A stretch of DNA of 64,000 bases from Pseudomonas umsongensis (lineage in GTDB: Bacteria > Pseudomonadota > Gammaproteobacteria > Pseudomonadales > Pseudomonadaceae). Shown here piece by piece: positions 23,201 through 31,903 of this stretch; position 1 is the stretch's first letter; every line of letters starts with the position of its first letter. The notes under the pieces are model-generated. The model was given only the letters and a program-made list of their open reading frames with translations. It had not been told where the DNA came from and did not search any database. A program made the position numbers and the translations under genes. The stretch is from the NCBI RefSeq assembly GCF_002236105.1, contig NZ_NIWU01000009.1:186001-250000 (forward strand), read 5' to 3'.

Positions 23201-26200
23201 ATGCCCGGGCTGGCGACAATCCGTACGCCATCCTTGAGTACGTCGTCGTTGCCATCCGCGCCGAAGTTGAGCACGCCGTCGGCACCCGGGTCGTAAGCCG
23301 TGGCATAGGCCGCCGGGTTGTTCGATGTCTGGTCGACGATCAGGTTGCTGATGGTGCGCGGCTGCGAGTCAATCACCAAGCCGCTGTTCTGCGCATAAGA
23401 CGTTCCCGATTGCGCCGGATTGAAGACCGGATCGCTCACGCGCGGAAAGGTGTTATCGGCGGCACCAAACTCGGTGTTGTTGATGCCGTTGAGGTTCATC
23501 AGGTTATTGTTCGACCCGTCGACCGCACGCAGGCCCAACGGTGCGCGGATGTTCGGGATCAGCGAGAGGATGTCCTGCCCGGACGCGTCAGCCTCGGCAA
23601 TCTTGATCTGATCAAGGATGAAATTGAGGTCGGAGCGCACCATGTGAAGGCCTTCGCCACCGGCCGTGGCATCGACGACAGGTACCTGTGCAGTCGGCAC
23701 GACCGGCGCCCCGGCAACCACCGCGGCAGTTGGCTGCGAGAACACCACTTCAGTCGTGCCATGACCATCCTGGTAGATCGCCTTGACACGCAACGACAAC
23801 CCGGCGAGGTCAGGCGAAACCTTGAAGGCGGTGCCATCGGCACTCTGGAACGCCAGGTCGCCGGCCGGCAACAGGATGATGTCCTCGAACACACCGCTCC
23901 CCGGATCCGCCTCGAACTGCCAGAAGTAGGACACCGAGGCGTTGTTGATAAACCCCTGGAGATTGCCCACCGAGACGTTGTTGGCATCGCGCACCCCGGC
24001 CATGCTGACACTCAGCGTGTCGCCCACCGTTATCGCGCCGCCGTTGCCATCGCTGAGGGTCGGTCTGCCAACCGGTTGAGCGTTGAGTCCTTGCACCAGC
24101 ACTCGCTGGGTATCGGCAAACTGCAGGCGTTCAATATGCAGCAGCGTATCGGTGCCGTCGCGACCGGCTACGGTGTCTGTCACCGTCCAGACATCGTCCG
24201 CCAGATTGGCCGTGCCGCGGGTGTCCTGGGTCACCACATATTCAGACTGGACCCCGGAAAATATGGCGGTGTCGAAGGCCGACCCGCCCGTCGAGGTGCC
24301 GGGCAGGATTTCCCGCACGGCCTTGAGCTGCCCCGGGTTATAGGTGCGGTCGAGCATGAACGGGATCATATCGACCATGCTGTCGAAGCTGGCGATCTCG
24401 GGCCCGGTATGGTTGACGTCGTCGGCGCCATACACCGCAATTCTCACGTTGATCCATTTGTCGCCATCGATCAGATCATCGCCTCCGCGGCCTTCGATCA
24501 GGTCACTGCCATTGCCACCGAGGATGATGTTGCCCGTGGCAAAACCGGTGGTTGGCAAGCCGGCATCGGCCAGAAACTGCTCCAGGCCGCGAATCAACGC
24601 CACATTGGTCAGCGCACTGCCCGTGGTTCCACCGTGGTTGATGATGGTGTCCGCATCCACATCATCGCCTTTGAGCACGTCGGCAAATTTCGAACCGGAC
24701 AAGCCTTCGACTTCGGCAAAACGGTCGAGAATCGAGGCCGGCGAGGCTCCGACCGGATTGAACACCCCGGCGTTTTGATTTGGCGCGTTACCGTGTGGCT
24801 GCGCCAGCGCGGCCAAGGACAGGTCAACGGTCACGCCGACCCTGTCATTCTTGTAGGTCACCCAGTCGAAACCGGACATGCCGTCCATCTTGTCCTGGGC
24901 ATCGCTGCCGACAAAGATGTCATCGCCACCCTCGCCGATCATTTCGTCGAAGCCACCGCCACCGACAAAGATGTCGTTGCCGATCGTATCGTCAGTGAGC
25001 AACGGCGCGAAATTATCGCCAGGTGCACCGTCCTGGGTGCCCTTCTCGATCCAGTCGTCACCTTCGTTGCCGGTAGGTGGCAGATTGGTCTTGGCACCGA
25101 GGATGAAATCGTCACCCTGGCCACCGAAGGTGGTGGTGATGTCTTCGGTGGTGACGATGAAGTCCTGGCCATCGCCCCCCAGGATCAGGTTGCCTCCAGC
25201 CAGCATGCTACCGGCGATGATCACATCGTTACCGGCGTTGCCTTCCAGGCGGTTGTCGCCGAACGAATCGGTGATGATGTCATCGCCCGCGCCGCCGAGT
25301 ACCGCGTCATTGCCGGCACCGCCTTCGAGGCGATCGTTGCCGCCGTCGCCGTAAAGGGTGTCATCGCCTTCGCCGGAGATGATGATGTCATTGCCGGCAG
25401 TGCCGCCCAGCACGACATGGTCTTCACCGGTGTACTGCAGATAGTTACTGTCCAGCCCTTCGGTGTCGGGATTGTCGCGGATCACCAGCGGCACGATTTC
25501 CACACCGTTGATCATGATGCCGCCAGTCGGATCGGCTTTGCCGTCCACGCCCAGGTTGGTGAACTGATTGGCCTGATTGACTTCGAGGGTGAACGTCGGC
25601 GTCAGGAACACGGTGTTCGACAGGTGGGTAACATCGCTGTTGAGCATGATCAGTTTGGCAAAGGAGTTGTTCTCAAGCTCAGTGCCGAAGTTCAGGCCTG
25701 CGACGCGCGACAGGTAGTAGAAGCGGTCGCCGTTCTGCAACGCCTCCATCTGGGTTTCAAAGACGAAGTTGAACGTCGAGCCGAGCATGCCGCCGAACGG
25801 CATCTTCTGCTCGGCGAGGCCACCGACCCAGAAGTCGATGTCGTCCACACCGGTGGTGGTGACGCCATTGACCATGGCGTAGATGCCCGTACTGTTAAGG
25901 AATGCCAGGCGATCGGCCAGATTGGCGGTAAAGGTACGCTCTTCGGCAGTACCCGCGTTGATCACCGCGCTGCCACCAAACACCAGGGCCGCGGCGACCG
26001 CACGCATTTCGACCAGCGTATCCACATCGGCCGCGATCAATGCGCTGTGGGTGCCGAAAGCGGCGATGAAGTTGACCAGGGATTCGGGGTGCTTGAGGTG
26101 GTCCGCAAAGTCAGACCAACTGATGTACGGCGTGAGTTGGCTGTCGCCGGTGGCTGCGTACATCTCACGGCGCGCTTCATTCAACGTGGGAATGCCAGTG

Positions 26201-28134
26201 TCGCGACCGCGCGCCAGGTTAAGGGCCGGCAAATCGAGCGGCAGGCCGAGCAGGTTGTTGCGCAACGCTTCGGTGACAAATTCGTCGATCTCGTTGCCCA
26301 GCTGGCGGGTCGCACCGCGAATGATCGCCCCTGCCGCTTCGTCCGATGTCGCTCCGCTGCCGGCGAACGCCAGCGGATTGAGGAAGGCCGCGATCAGCCC
26401 CATTTGCGAGTCCGGGTTGTTCGGGTCAGTGAGGAGCGGATTGAACTCAGGGTCGAAGCGATCGACGGTTTCGGTCAGCATCGAGTGACCGAAGCGGTAC
26501 ACCACGTGGGCGAACTCGGCGAGGATGGCCGGGTTGATCGAGGTGTCATAACCGTTGGGGGCAAGAAATTCGTCGACCTGCGGCTGAATGGTCCGCGCGA
26601 ACTCCTCGAACACCAGGTGCTGATACTGCATCTCGGTACCGAACTTGGCGGCCTGGAACAGGCGTTCGCCGTCCCATACCAACGCTGCGATATCGGCTGG
26701 GGTCGTCGGTATCGCGGTCACATCGTCCGCCAGCCACTCATTGAGGAAAGCCAGGTCGCCGGCAGCAAGAATGGTGTCCTTGGATTGCTGGACCAGGCGG
26801 TTGTGCTCGGCGTGGAACACATGGTGCACAGCAGTCAGGCCGATGTTCTCGTTCACCCGGCCGTCGCCGGCAATGTAGTGGGCGTCGAGCAGTTCGTTGT
26901 CATAGGTCAGGTTGTTGCCGCCGGGGCCAACGTCCTGCGCATTGCCGATAGCGGTGTCGGCATCTGCCTGCAGCACCCCGCCAACAACGACCGGCGCGGC
27001 ATTGTGGGCGATGTCGTCGAGGAAGGCATGCCCGGTGCTCACGGCATTGGCCAGGCTGATCGGCGCATCCCGATTGCCTTCGACCAGTTGCGTGACGTCA
27101 TCAGCCGTCCCGCCGATACCGTCGGCACCGTTACTGACGCGCATCACCACCTGCGGCATGCCGCTCGGTCCGCGGATGAAGTTGCCATACGCATCGGTTG
27201 CCAGCAGCGGCACGCTGTGCACATCGGCATCGGTCAGGTTGATCCCGAGAATGTCGCGGGCCTGGGCCTTGACCACTGCCCAGGTCGCCATGCCGCCATT
27301 TTCGCCATTGCCATCATCGGCCGTGCCGAACTTGCCATCGGCGCCGAGATCACGGTTGGTAATCAAGCGGCCCGTTGCAATAGGGTTGCCTGCCGCGTTG
27401 AGGGCGTACTCACGCAGGAACACCTGATGCGAGGGGTGCGAGCTGTAGGTTTGGCTCTGGTCCACGAACGGCGAGGTGGTGTTGGTCTGGCCATCATCGG
27501 CAGTGCCGACGATTCCGTCCGCGCCAGCGGAATGCACTGCACGTGACAGCACCATGAAGTTGGTGGGGCTGCCCGGTACGAACAACGGATCGTCCGGCTG
27601 CAGCGGAACAAACACGAAGTCGGTACTGCTCTTGGTGACCAGGTCGAGGCCGTGGTCGAAGAACTGGCCAAAGAAGGTCATCCACGAGTTGAAGCCGGCG
27701 GTCAGGCCAGCATCAGGTGACACGTTGGGAATGAAAAACACTTCCTTGTCGTCGGCCGTGCCGAACACCCCATCCAGACCGGGGCTGATCACCGGGTCGG
27801 CACCGCCATTCGCCGCCACCGCGGCCGGGTTGTTGGCGGTCTGGTCGACGATCAGGTTACTGATTATCCGTGGCTGCGGGTCGACCACATTCCCTGACGC
27901 GGCATAGGCCGCCCGATACTGGGCATCAAGCAGGCGCAGGAAGGAATTGTCCGCGGCGCCAAACTCGGTTTGCCCGGCGACCAGGTTGTTGTAGCTGCCA
28001 TCGACGGTGCGCAGGCCGAATGGCACTTGGCTGTTGGGCAGCAAATCACTGAGGCTGGTGCCGTCGGCGTGCGCCTCCGCGATGAAGATTTGCTTGAGTA
28101 TGAATTCCAGGTCCGACTTGTTGAAATTGGCCAT
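17239..28134 (-). CDS. Giant RTX protein with two haem peroxidase units (MopA-like)
   Basis: The 3631-residue secreted protein has two homologous halves (starts MANFNKSDLEFIL at residue 1 and MVRSDLNFILDQIK at 1498). Each has an animal-type haem peroxidase domain followed by RTX nonapeptides. Distal-site motif FFGQFFDHGLDLV places a His at about 160 and 1687. Proximal RFGHSML places a His at about 549 and 2070. ARGRD(T/V)GIP and EHNRLV are present in both. Ig-like domains, two of them near-identical 99-residue repeats, occupy about 2860-3250, and GGxGxD repeats with a secretion tail end the protein. No cysteine was seen and there is no N-terminal signal, as expected for a type I substrate. 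P. putida MopA, a Mn(II)-oxidising peroxidase, is the closest described relative I know. The export genes are divergent at 28819. Confidence 0.92.
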   Translation of the reverse strand: MANFNKSDLEFILKQIFIAEAHADGTSLSDLLPNSQVPFGLRTVDGSYNNLVAGQTEFGAADNSFLRLLDAQYRAAYAASGNVVDPQPRIISNLIVDQTANNPAAVAANGGADPVISPGLDGVFGTADDKEVFFIPNVSPDAGLTAGFNSWMTFFGQFFDHGLDLVTKSSTDFVFVPLQPDDPLFVPGSPTNFMVLSRAVHSAGADGIVGTADDGQTNTTSPFVDQSQTYSSHPSHQVFLREYALNAAGNPIATGRLITNRDLGADGKFGTADDGNGENGGMATWAVVKAQARDILGINLTDADVHSVPLLATDAYGNFIRGPSGMPQVVMRVSNGADGIGGTADDVTQLVEGNRDAPISLANAVSTGHAFLDDIAHNAAPVVVGGVLQADADTAIGNAQDVGPGGNNLTYDNELLDAHYIAGDGRVNENIGLTAVHHVFHAEHNRLVQQSKDTILAAGDLAFLNEWLADDVTAIPTTPADIAALVWDGERLFQAAKFGTEMQYQHLVFEEFARTIQPQVDEFLAPNGYDTSINPAILAEFAHVVYRFGHSMLTETVDRFDPEFNPLLTDPNNPDSQMGLIAAFLNPLAFAGSGATSDEAAGAIIRGATRQLGNEIDEFVTEALRNNLLGLPLDLPALNLARGRDTGIPTLNEARREMYAATGDSQLTPYISWSDFADHLKHPESLVNFIAAFGTHSALIAADVDTLVEMRAVAAALVFGGSAVINAGTAEERTFTANLADRLAFLNSTGIYAMVNGVTTTGVDDIDFWVGGLAEQKMPFGGMLGSTFNFVFETQMEALQNGDRFYYLSRVAGLNFGTELENNSFAKLIMLNSDVTHLSNTVFLTPTFTLEVNQANQFTNLGVDGKADPTGGIMINGVEIVPLVIRDNPDTEGLDSNYLQYTGEDHVVLGGTAGNDIIISGEGDDTLYGDGGNDRLEGGAGNDAVLGGAGDDIITDSFGDNRLEGNAGNDVIIAGSMLAGGNLILGGDGQDFIVTTEDITTTFGGQGDDFILGAKTNLPPTGNEGDDWIEKGTQDGAPGDNFAPLLTDDTIGNDIFVGGGGFDEMIGEGGDDIFVGSDAQDKMDGMSGFDWVTYKNDRVGVTVDLSLAALAQPHGNAPNQNAGVFNPVGASPASILDRFAEVEGLSGSKFADVLKGDDVDADTIINHGGTTGSALTNVALIRGLEQFLADAGLPTTGFATGNIILGGNGSDLIEGRGGDDLIDGDKWINVRIAVYGADDVNHTGPEIASFDSMVDMIPFMLDRTYNPGQLKAVREILPGTSTGGSAFDTAIFSGVQSEYVVTQDTRGTANLADDVWTVTDTVAGRDGTDTLLHIERLQFADTQRVLVQGLNAQPVGRPTLSDGNGGAITVGDTLSVSMAGVRDANNVSVGNLQGFINNASVSYFWQFEADPGSGVFEDIILLPAGDLAFQSADGTAFKVSPDLAGLSLRVKAIYQDGHGTTEVVFSQPTAAVVAGAPVVPTAQVPVVDATAGGEGLHMVRSDLNFILDQIKIAEADASGQDILSLIPNIRAPLGLRAVDGSNNNLMNLNGINNTEFGAADNTFPRVSDPVFNPAQSGTSYAQNSGLVIDSQPRTISNLIVDQTSNNPAAYATAYDPGADGVLNFGADGNDDVLKDGVRIVASPGMDGQFGTGDDHDVYLFENTAADAGLSAPFNAWMTFFGQFFDHGLDLVTKGGSGTVFIPLQPDDPLYVPGGNTNFMVMTRATNQPGADGVLGTADDIHEHTNTTTPFVDQNQTYSSHPSHQVFLRGYVLTEDGPIATGRLITNRDLGADGKYGTADDTEIGGMATWKVVKAQANDVLGIRLTDADVENGPLLATDAYGNFIKGPNGFPMVVMKGADGLGGTADDVLVEGNPLAPISLVNAVRTGHQFLADIAHNAAPVFSAGVLVPDVDDDIGNVVPSNPQTGANLAYDNELLDAHYIAGDGRVNENIGLTAVHAIFHAEHNRLVAQTKDTVLDSADVAFLNEWLLTPVDALPATQAEIDALVWNGERLFQAAKFGTEMQYQHLVFEEFARTIQPRVDLFFAPTQVYDVDLDASIVAEFAHTVYRFGHSMLTETVDRYDVDFNVIGDPNSADPDQQLGLIAAFLNPLAYAASGVTPEDATSAIVRGVTRQAGNEIDEFVTEALRNNLLGLPLDLPAINIARGRDVGIPSLNAIRRDIYSQTGDTQLKPYSSWVDLVQHLKHPESLINFIAAYGTHGTVLAATTLEGKRAAALALVLGGDDAPSDRLDFLNSSGTWANVTRAGKDGVQGTADDLKGVTITGVDAIDLWIGGLAEAKTPFGGMLGSTFNFVFENQMEKLQDGDRFYYLERTSGLSMNAELESNSFAKLIMANTSATHLPGLVFSDPGFYLEVDKTKQYNDGLGNADPLGENGEQVVFRDNPLTDGPDTHYIKYTGAEHIVLGGTNSADILVSSEGDDTVWGDGGNDRIEGGDGNDQLRGGAGDDIITDAGGDDNIQGGDGNDVLHGGNGVNLIIGGFGNDFIVTGEDASEAIGGQGNDFILGSKANEQDMGNEGDDWIEKGTSDGAPGDNFDPAGNDPVIGHDVFIGGNENDKFNGEGGDDIMVGSLGMGDRYIGGSGYDWATFKGLAQGVTIDYTERFFDVPSMPGSGASALVRFDIMEGLSGSSHGDFLRGDNEDATSLPTAGATGSVLTNINLINGLADLLVDGATYFDGGNIILGGSGSDLIEGRGGDDIIDGDKWLNVRISVRENADGTGEEIATFDSMEPLVPFMLNGTYNPGQLVIVREILSGDDSFDTAFFSGNLGEYGIEIDGDTVIVTDSVAGRDGVDRLTGIERLQFADGAQSSGVGTAQNSDPSGHLAILDAGTGLRDETPVAGQLLRVSGQAVRDADSQSVANPTGAITGAVAYYWQVENIAGSGIYEDITVIAAGEASRATGSTYRVTDDVAGLNIRVRAVYQDAKGTLEIVDSSGNSTPTEGPTVTGLAVQNQLLTADPASIIDADGVSTTQFSYQWQANDGLGFVNIAGATASTFALGQAQVGQEVRVVIGYVDNFGVAESVASNILGPVDNVNDAPTQGPTVTGLAVQNQVLTANPASIIDVDGLSNPQFTYQWQANSGTGFVNIVGATASTFALGQAQVGQAVRVLIGYVDDFGAAESVASNILGPVANVNDAPTGALLISDTTPDQGQVLTALTGGIADPDGLGTFSFQWQQGVGTSFTDINGATAATFTPGAAQANLQLRVIVRYTDAFGTLESVTSAATAAVVVAQGVVLQGDALANILTGTAANDVLLGLGGNDTLNGLAGIDQLLGGTGNDILNGGDDNDVLNGEDGNDTLNGGLGADAMSGGLGNDTFVVDNVGDLVTEALGAGTDLVQTSLTTYLLGANVESLTYTGAGNFTGTGNALANTITGGVGNDTLNGGAGADRLVGGAGNDTYVVDAAADVVVEVAGGGTDTVRTSLASYTLGAEVENLTYTGVGNFVGNGNGLDNVINGGVGNDTLNGGGGNDTLNGGSGVDVLNGGAGNDTLFGGDANDTLLGGIGDDFIDGGTGNNRVTGGAGNDTLVASSGNDIFVFAAGFGADQIIGFDADAAGGQDRLDISSFGVNAVTFVGNVIITDVGADTLISSAGAESIRLVGVADATTITAADFILAT
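18677..19270 (-). repeat. Two tandem 297-base (99-residue) Ig-like repeats
   Basis: Within the giant gene two adjacent units start with the same GGTGCATCGTTGACGTTG and run 297 bases apart. They encode near-identical segments (GPTVTGLAVQNQ, then SNILGPV.NVNDAP). A third, diverged unit precedes them on the plus-strand coordinates. The similarity at DNA level suggests recent duplication and possible copy-number variation. Confidence 0.8.
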
Positions 28135-28818
28135 TTTTATTGTCCTCGATCTCTCTGGGGGAAAGGCACAGGACGAAACAATCCTCCCACGCCCAGTCAG
28201 GTGCTGGCTTGCGAAGTTCGTTGGTTCAGTTGCAGGGCGAGAGCAGGCGTGGGTTAGGCAAAGCCGTCCCCCGGCGCCCGTGAAATGCGCGCCTGGAATT
28301 CGCGAAATGGATGGGTCGCCGAGCGATCAGGCAGAGCGATCCCGAGCTGTGGGTGGGCCATGGAATTGGGAAGTCGAAGTGAACTTCCTGAACGACTGTG
28401 TCACTTCGCAAAAGATCAAATGGATCGACATGTTTGCTCCCTCGGGAAAATCACCGCCTTGCAATGCCAAAGTTTTGGCTGGCTTCCGGGGGGCGATCTT
28501 TGAACATGACTAAAGTTCCATAGCAAAAAACTGTCAATATTACGCCGCAAAAACAGACGACCGGCATTGGAAATGCCAACCTACTGTTATTAAAGGATAT
28601 ATAGGAAATGCTAAGCAATATTAGAGCGAAATGTTATTTAAAACTGTATCGCTAGAGAAACAAACGCCACCTACGCTGCTGCATGTGAATTACAAAAAAA
28701 AACGACTGCTCAAGCCGACGAGTTACCTGGAGATCTACATCTATCTGATAGTCAATCACATTTACCGGTAGCGGGTGCGCCGAATGGCCAACCTGGCTTT
28801 TCGGTGGGGAGGACGCAA
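28135..28818. other. AT-rich divergent promoter region of peroxidase and exporter genes
   Basis: This 684-base region separates the giant gene (minus) from the type I exporter operon (plus). About 28510-28700 is clearly AT-richer than the window, as is common for promoters and silenced accessory loci. No convincing gene was found; a plus-strand frame at 28007-28513 is mostly the shadow of the giant gene start. No known operator was recognised. Confidence 0.6.
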
Positions 28819-30555
28819 ATGCAAAAGCAGTCGAGCACTCGCTCAGAACTGTCCGACGCGATATTTCGCCTGCGCCGCAGTTTTTACTCGCTGGCAGCGT
28901 TCAGTGGCGTTATCAACGTCATGATGTTGACGCCAGCGGTGTACATGCTGCAGGTCTACGATCGGGCCCTGGTCAGTCGCAATGTCACAACATTGACGAT
29001 GTTGACCTTGCTGGTGATAGGGCTGTTCCTGCTGATGTCCACACTGGAAATGGTCCGCACCCGTGTACTGATCCGGGTCGGCAACTGCCTCGACATGGAC
29101 CTTAACCGGCGCATCTTCACCGCTGCTTTCGAGCGCAACCTGAGCCGCGCCGGCGGCAATCCGGCCCAGGCCCTGCAGGATCTCTCGCAAGTTCGCCAGT
29201 TTCTCACCGGCAATGGCCTGTTCGCTTTCTTCGATGCGCCATGGACGCCGATCTACCTGCTGGTCGCCTATCTGATCCACCCGCTGCTCGGACTGATCAC
29301 ACTGATCGGCTCGCTGATTTTGGTAGGCCTGGCTTATCTCACCGAGAAGGCGACGCAAAAGCCACTGGCCGAAGCCAACCAGGCCGCCCTCTCCTCCGCC
29401 ACTTACGCCAACAATAACCTGCGCAATGCCGAAGTCATCGAGGCCATGGGCATGCTGCCGTCGATCAGCAAGCGCTGGTACCAAAGCCATTTGCGCATAC
29501 TGGAAATGCAGACCCTGGCCTCCGACCGCGCCGCCCTCATCAGCAGCACCGGGCGCTTCGTGCGTATCACGTTGCAGTCGCTGATCCTCGGCGCCGGCGC
29601 GCTGCTGGCGATCGAAGGCAAGATCACCCCGGGGATGATGATTGCCTGTTCGATCCTCACCGGCCGCGCACTGGGTCCGGTGGAACAGGTTATCGGGTCA
29701 TGGAAGCAACTGCTCGGTTGCCGTTCGGCCTGGGGCCGGCTCAACGAGATGCTGCACGACTATCCGCGCCGACCACCGAGCATGCCATTACAGCGTCCGC
29801 TGGGCATGCTGGCGGTGGAGAATGTGTATGCCGGTGCCCCCGCCACCAACAACACAATCCTGCGCGGAGTGAGTTTCAGCCTTGCCCACGGCGAAAGCCT
29901 TGGCGTGATCGGCCCATCCGCCTCGGGCAAATCCACCCTCGCCCGCCTGCTGGTTGGCGTCTGGCCGGCGCAGGCCGGCAAAGTACGCCTGGATGGCGCG
30001 GACATATTCAGTTGGAACAAGGGGGAACTTGGCCCCTGGCTCGGCTACCTGCCACAGGACGTAGAGCTGTTCGAAGGCACCATCGCCGACAATATTGCGC
30101 GCTTTGGCGAAGTGGACAGCGACGCGGTCATTCGCGCTGCCAGGAGCACTGGCGTGCACGAGATGATCCTGCGCTTTGCCCAGGGTTATGACACTCGACT
30201 GGGCACCGATGGCAGCCCGCTGTCGGGTGGCCAGAAGCAACGCATCGCGTTGGCCCGCGCACTGTATGGCGAGCCCAACCTGATCGTGCTGGATGAGCCT
30301 AACGCCAACCTCGACGACGTCGGCGAAAAGGCCCTGGTCGATGCCCTGGCCGAACTCAAGGCCCGCGGTGCCACCGTCATTCTGATCTCCCACCGTCCCA
30401 ACGTACTGTGCGCCGTCGACAAGGTACTGATGCTGCGTGACGGCGGCGTGCAGATGCTCGGCACGCGTGACGAAGTATTCGCAGCGCTGCGCAAGGCCAG
30501 TGTGATGCCTGCAGGCGCGCCGACCCCGCTGGCCTCCGTCAAAGCACGGGAGTGA
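28819..30555 (+). CDS. Type I secretion ABC transporter (PrtD/AprD type)
   Basis: ATG 28819 is chosen because GGGGAGGA ends six bases before it; an in-frame GTG at 28804 lies upstream of that site. The 578-residue protein has an N-terminal membrane domain (about 20-310, FYSLAAFSGVINVMMLTPAVY) and a C-terminal ATPase with Walker A GPSASGKST, Q-loop, signature LSGGQKQR, Walker B LIVLDEPN and the switch His in LISHRPN. It lacks the C39-like domain of HlyB, as in the AprD/PrtD class. It forms the inner-membrane channel of the secretion system with the next two genes, most likely for the divergent RTX peroxidase. Confidence 0.95.
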   Translation: MQKQSSTRSELSDAIFRLRRSFYSLAAFSGVINVMMLTPAVYMLQVYDRALVSRNVTTLTMLTLLVIGLFLLMSTLEMVRTRVLIRVGNCLDMDLNRRIFTAAFERNLSRAGGNPAQALQDLSQVRQFLTGNGLFAFFDAPWTPIYLLVAYLIHPLLGLITLIGSLILVGLAYLTEKATQKPLAEANQAALSSATYANNNLRNAEVIEAMGMLPSISKRWYQSHLRILEMQTLASDRAALISSTGRFVRITLQSLILGAGALLAIEGKITPGMMIACSILTGRALGPVEQVIGSWKQLLGCRSAWGRLNEMLHDYPRRPPSMPLQRPLGMLAVENVYAGAPATNNTILRGVSFSLAHGESLGVIGPSASGKSTLARLLVGVWPAQAGKVRLDGADIFSWNKGELGPWLGYLPQDVELFEGTIADNIARFGEVDSDAVIRAARSTGVHEMILRFAQGYDTRLGTDGSPLSGGQKQRIALARALYGEPNLIVLDEPNANLDDVGEKALVDALAELKARGATVILISHRPNVLCAVDKVLMLRDGGVQMLGTRDEVFAALRKASVMPAGAPTPLASVKARE

Positions 30556-30561
30556 CCGATC

Positions 30562-31902
30562 ATGCAGATGAGCCAACACACCGAGATGATTCAAGCCGAT
30601 CCCAGGAGCGTGGTAGACCTGGACGTCAGTAAGCCCGCGCGCTGGGGCGTGTGGCTGGTGCTTGCCGGCTTCGGCGGCTTCCTCCTGTGGTCCTGGCTGG
30701 CGCCGCTGGATGCCGGCGTGGTGGCGACTGGCACGGTCAAAGTCACCAGCAACCGCAAAGCCGTGCAGCATTTGAGTGGCGGCACTGTGGAGGCCATTCT
30801 CGTTCGCGAAGGCGATGTGGTGACCAAGGGCCAGGAGCTGGTGCGCCTCGACTCGTTACGTGCCGCTGCCGAACAGGGTGCGGTTGGCGCCCAGTACATC
30901 GTCAGCAAGACGGTGGAAAACCGGCTGGAAGCGGAACGTGACGCGCGCAATGTGGTGATCTTCGATCCCGAACTGCTCAAGCGCTTCGGCAATGACCACC
31001 GCCTGGTAGCCGCCATGGACCTGCAACAGCGTCTACTGGACACCCGGCGTGCCGGCCTGGCGGGTGAAATCAGCATCCTGGAGGAAAACCTGGCGGCGTC
31101 GCAGGTGCAGCTCAAGGGCCTGCAGCAGGTCTATGGCGCCCGCACCTCGCAAATCAACTTCCTCAACCAGGAACTGCAAGGCACCCGAGTTCTGGCGGCC
31201 GAAGGCTATGTGCCGCGCAACCGCTTGCTTGAGCTGGAACGCAGCAACGCCGACCTTTCGGCCGGCCAGGCCGAGAACCTCAACAACATCGCTCGCGTGC
31301 GTAGCCAGGCTACCGAAATCAAGTTGCGCATCCTGCAGCGCCAGCACGATTACCTGAAGGAAGTCGAATCACAGCTGACTGAAACCGCCAAGGAAAATAC
31401 CACCCTGGCCGACCGCTTGCGCGCGCTGGACTATGAAGTGACCCACACGGTGATACGGTCGCCCATCGACGGCATGGTCCAGTCCCTGAGCATTGCCACC
31501 GTCGGGGGAGTCATTCAGCCCGGCTTCAAGATCATGGAAATCGTTCCGGTCAACGAGCCGCTGCAGGTCGACGCAATGATTCCCGTGCAGGCCATCGACA
31601 AGATGGTCCCCGGCCTGCCCGTGGATATTGCCTTCCCGGCCTTCAACCATGCCCAGACGCCAAACATTCCCGGCCGCGTGAAGACCATCTCCGCCGACCG
31701 CCTGCTCGACGAGGAAAGCAAGCAACCGTTCTATCTGGCCCAGGTGGAAGTCACTCCCGATGGCATGAGGCTGCTTGGCAGCAATCACATTCGCCCCGGC
31801 ATGCCCGCCAGCGTCACCATCAAGACCGGTGAGCGCAACTTGATGAGCTATCTGCTCAAACCGATGCTCGAACGCGTGGACAGCTCCTTTAAGGAACAAT
31901 GA
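30562..31902 (+). CDS. HlyD-family type I secretion adaptor (AprE/PrtE type)
   Basis: The 446-residue periplasmic adaptor has one N-terminal membrane helix (WGVWLVLAGFGGFLLWSWLAPLDAG), a lipoyl/barrel-sandwich segment split by a long coiled-coil hairpin (about 95-290), and a C-terminal beta domain with the HlyD signature near VIRSPIDGMVQSL. It bridges the ABC protein and the outer-membrane channel. It starts seven bases after the ABC gene and ends one base before the TolC gene, a tight operon. Confidence 0.94.
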   Translation: MQMSQHTEMIQADPRSVVDLDVSKPARWGVWLVLAGFGGFLLWSWLAPLDAGVVATGTVKVTSNRKAVQHLSGGTVEAILVREGDVVTKGQELVRLDSLRAAAEQGAVGAQYIVSKTVENRLEAERDARNVVIFDPELLKRFGNDHRLVAAMDLQQRLLDTRRAGLAGEISILEENLAASQVQLKGLQQVYGARTSQINFLNQELQGTRVLAAEGYVPRNRLLELERSNADLSAGQAENLNNIARVRSQATEIKLRILQRQHDYLKEVESQLTETAKENTTLADRLRALDYEVTHTVIRSPIDGMVQSLSIATVGGVIQPGFKIMEIVPVNEPLQVDAMIPVQAIDKMVPGLPVDIAFPAFNHAQTPNIPGRVKTISADRLLDEESKQPFYLAQVEVTPDGMRLLGSNHIRPGMPASVTIKTGERNLMSYLLKPMLERVDSSFKEQ

Positions 31903-31903
31903 A

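Noticed and set aside
20305..27546. Very long plus-strand open frames (735 and 1618 codons)
   Set aside because: They are antisense shadows of the RTX peroxidase gene, produced by high GC and repeated codons. The opposite strand shows clear domains and motifs.
28007..28513. 168-codon plus-strand frame
   Set aside because: It starts inside the giant gene on the opposite strand and continues into the AT-rich promoter region; no domain or ribosome site.
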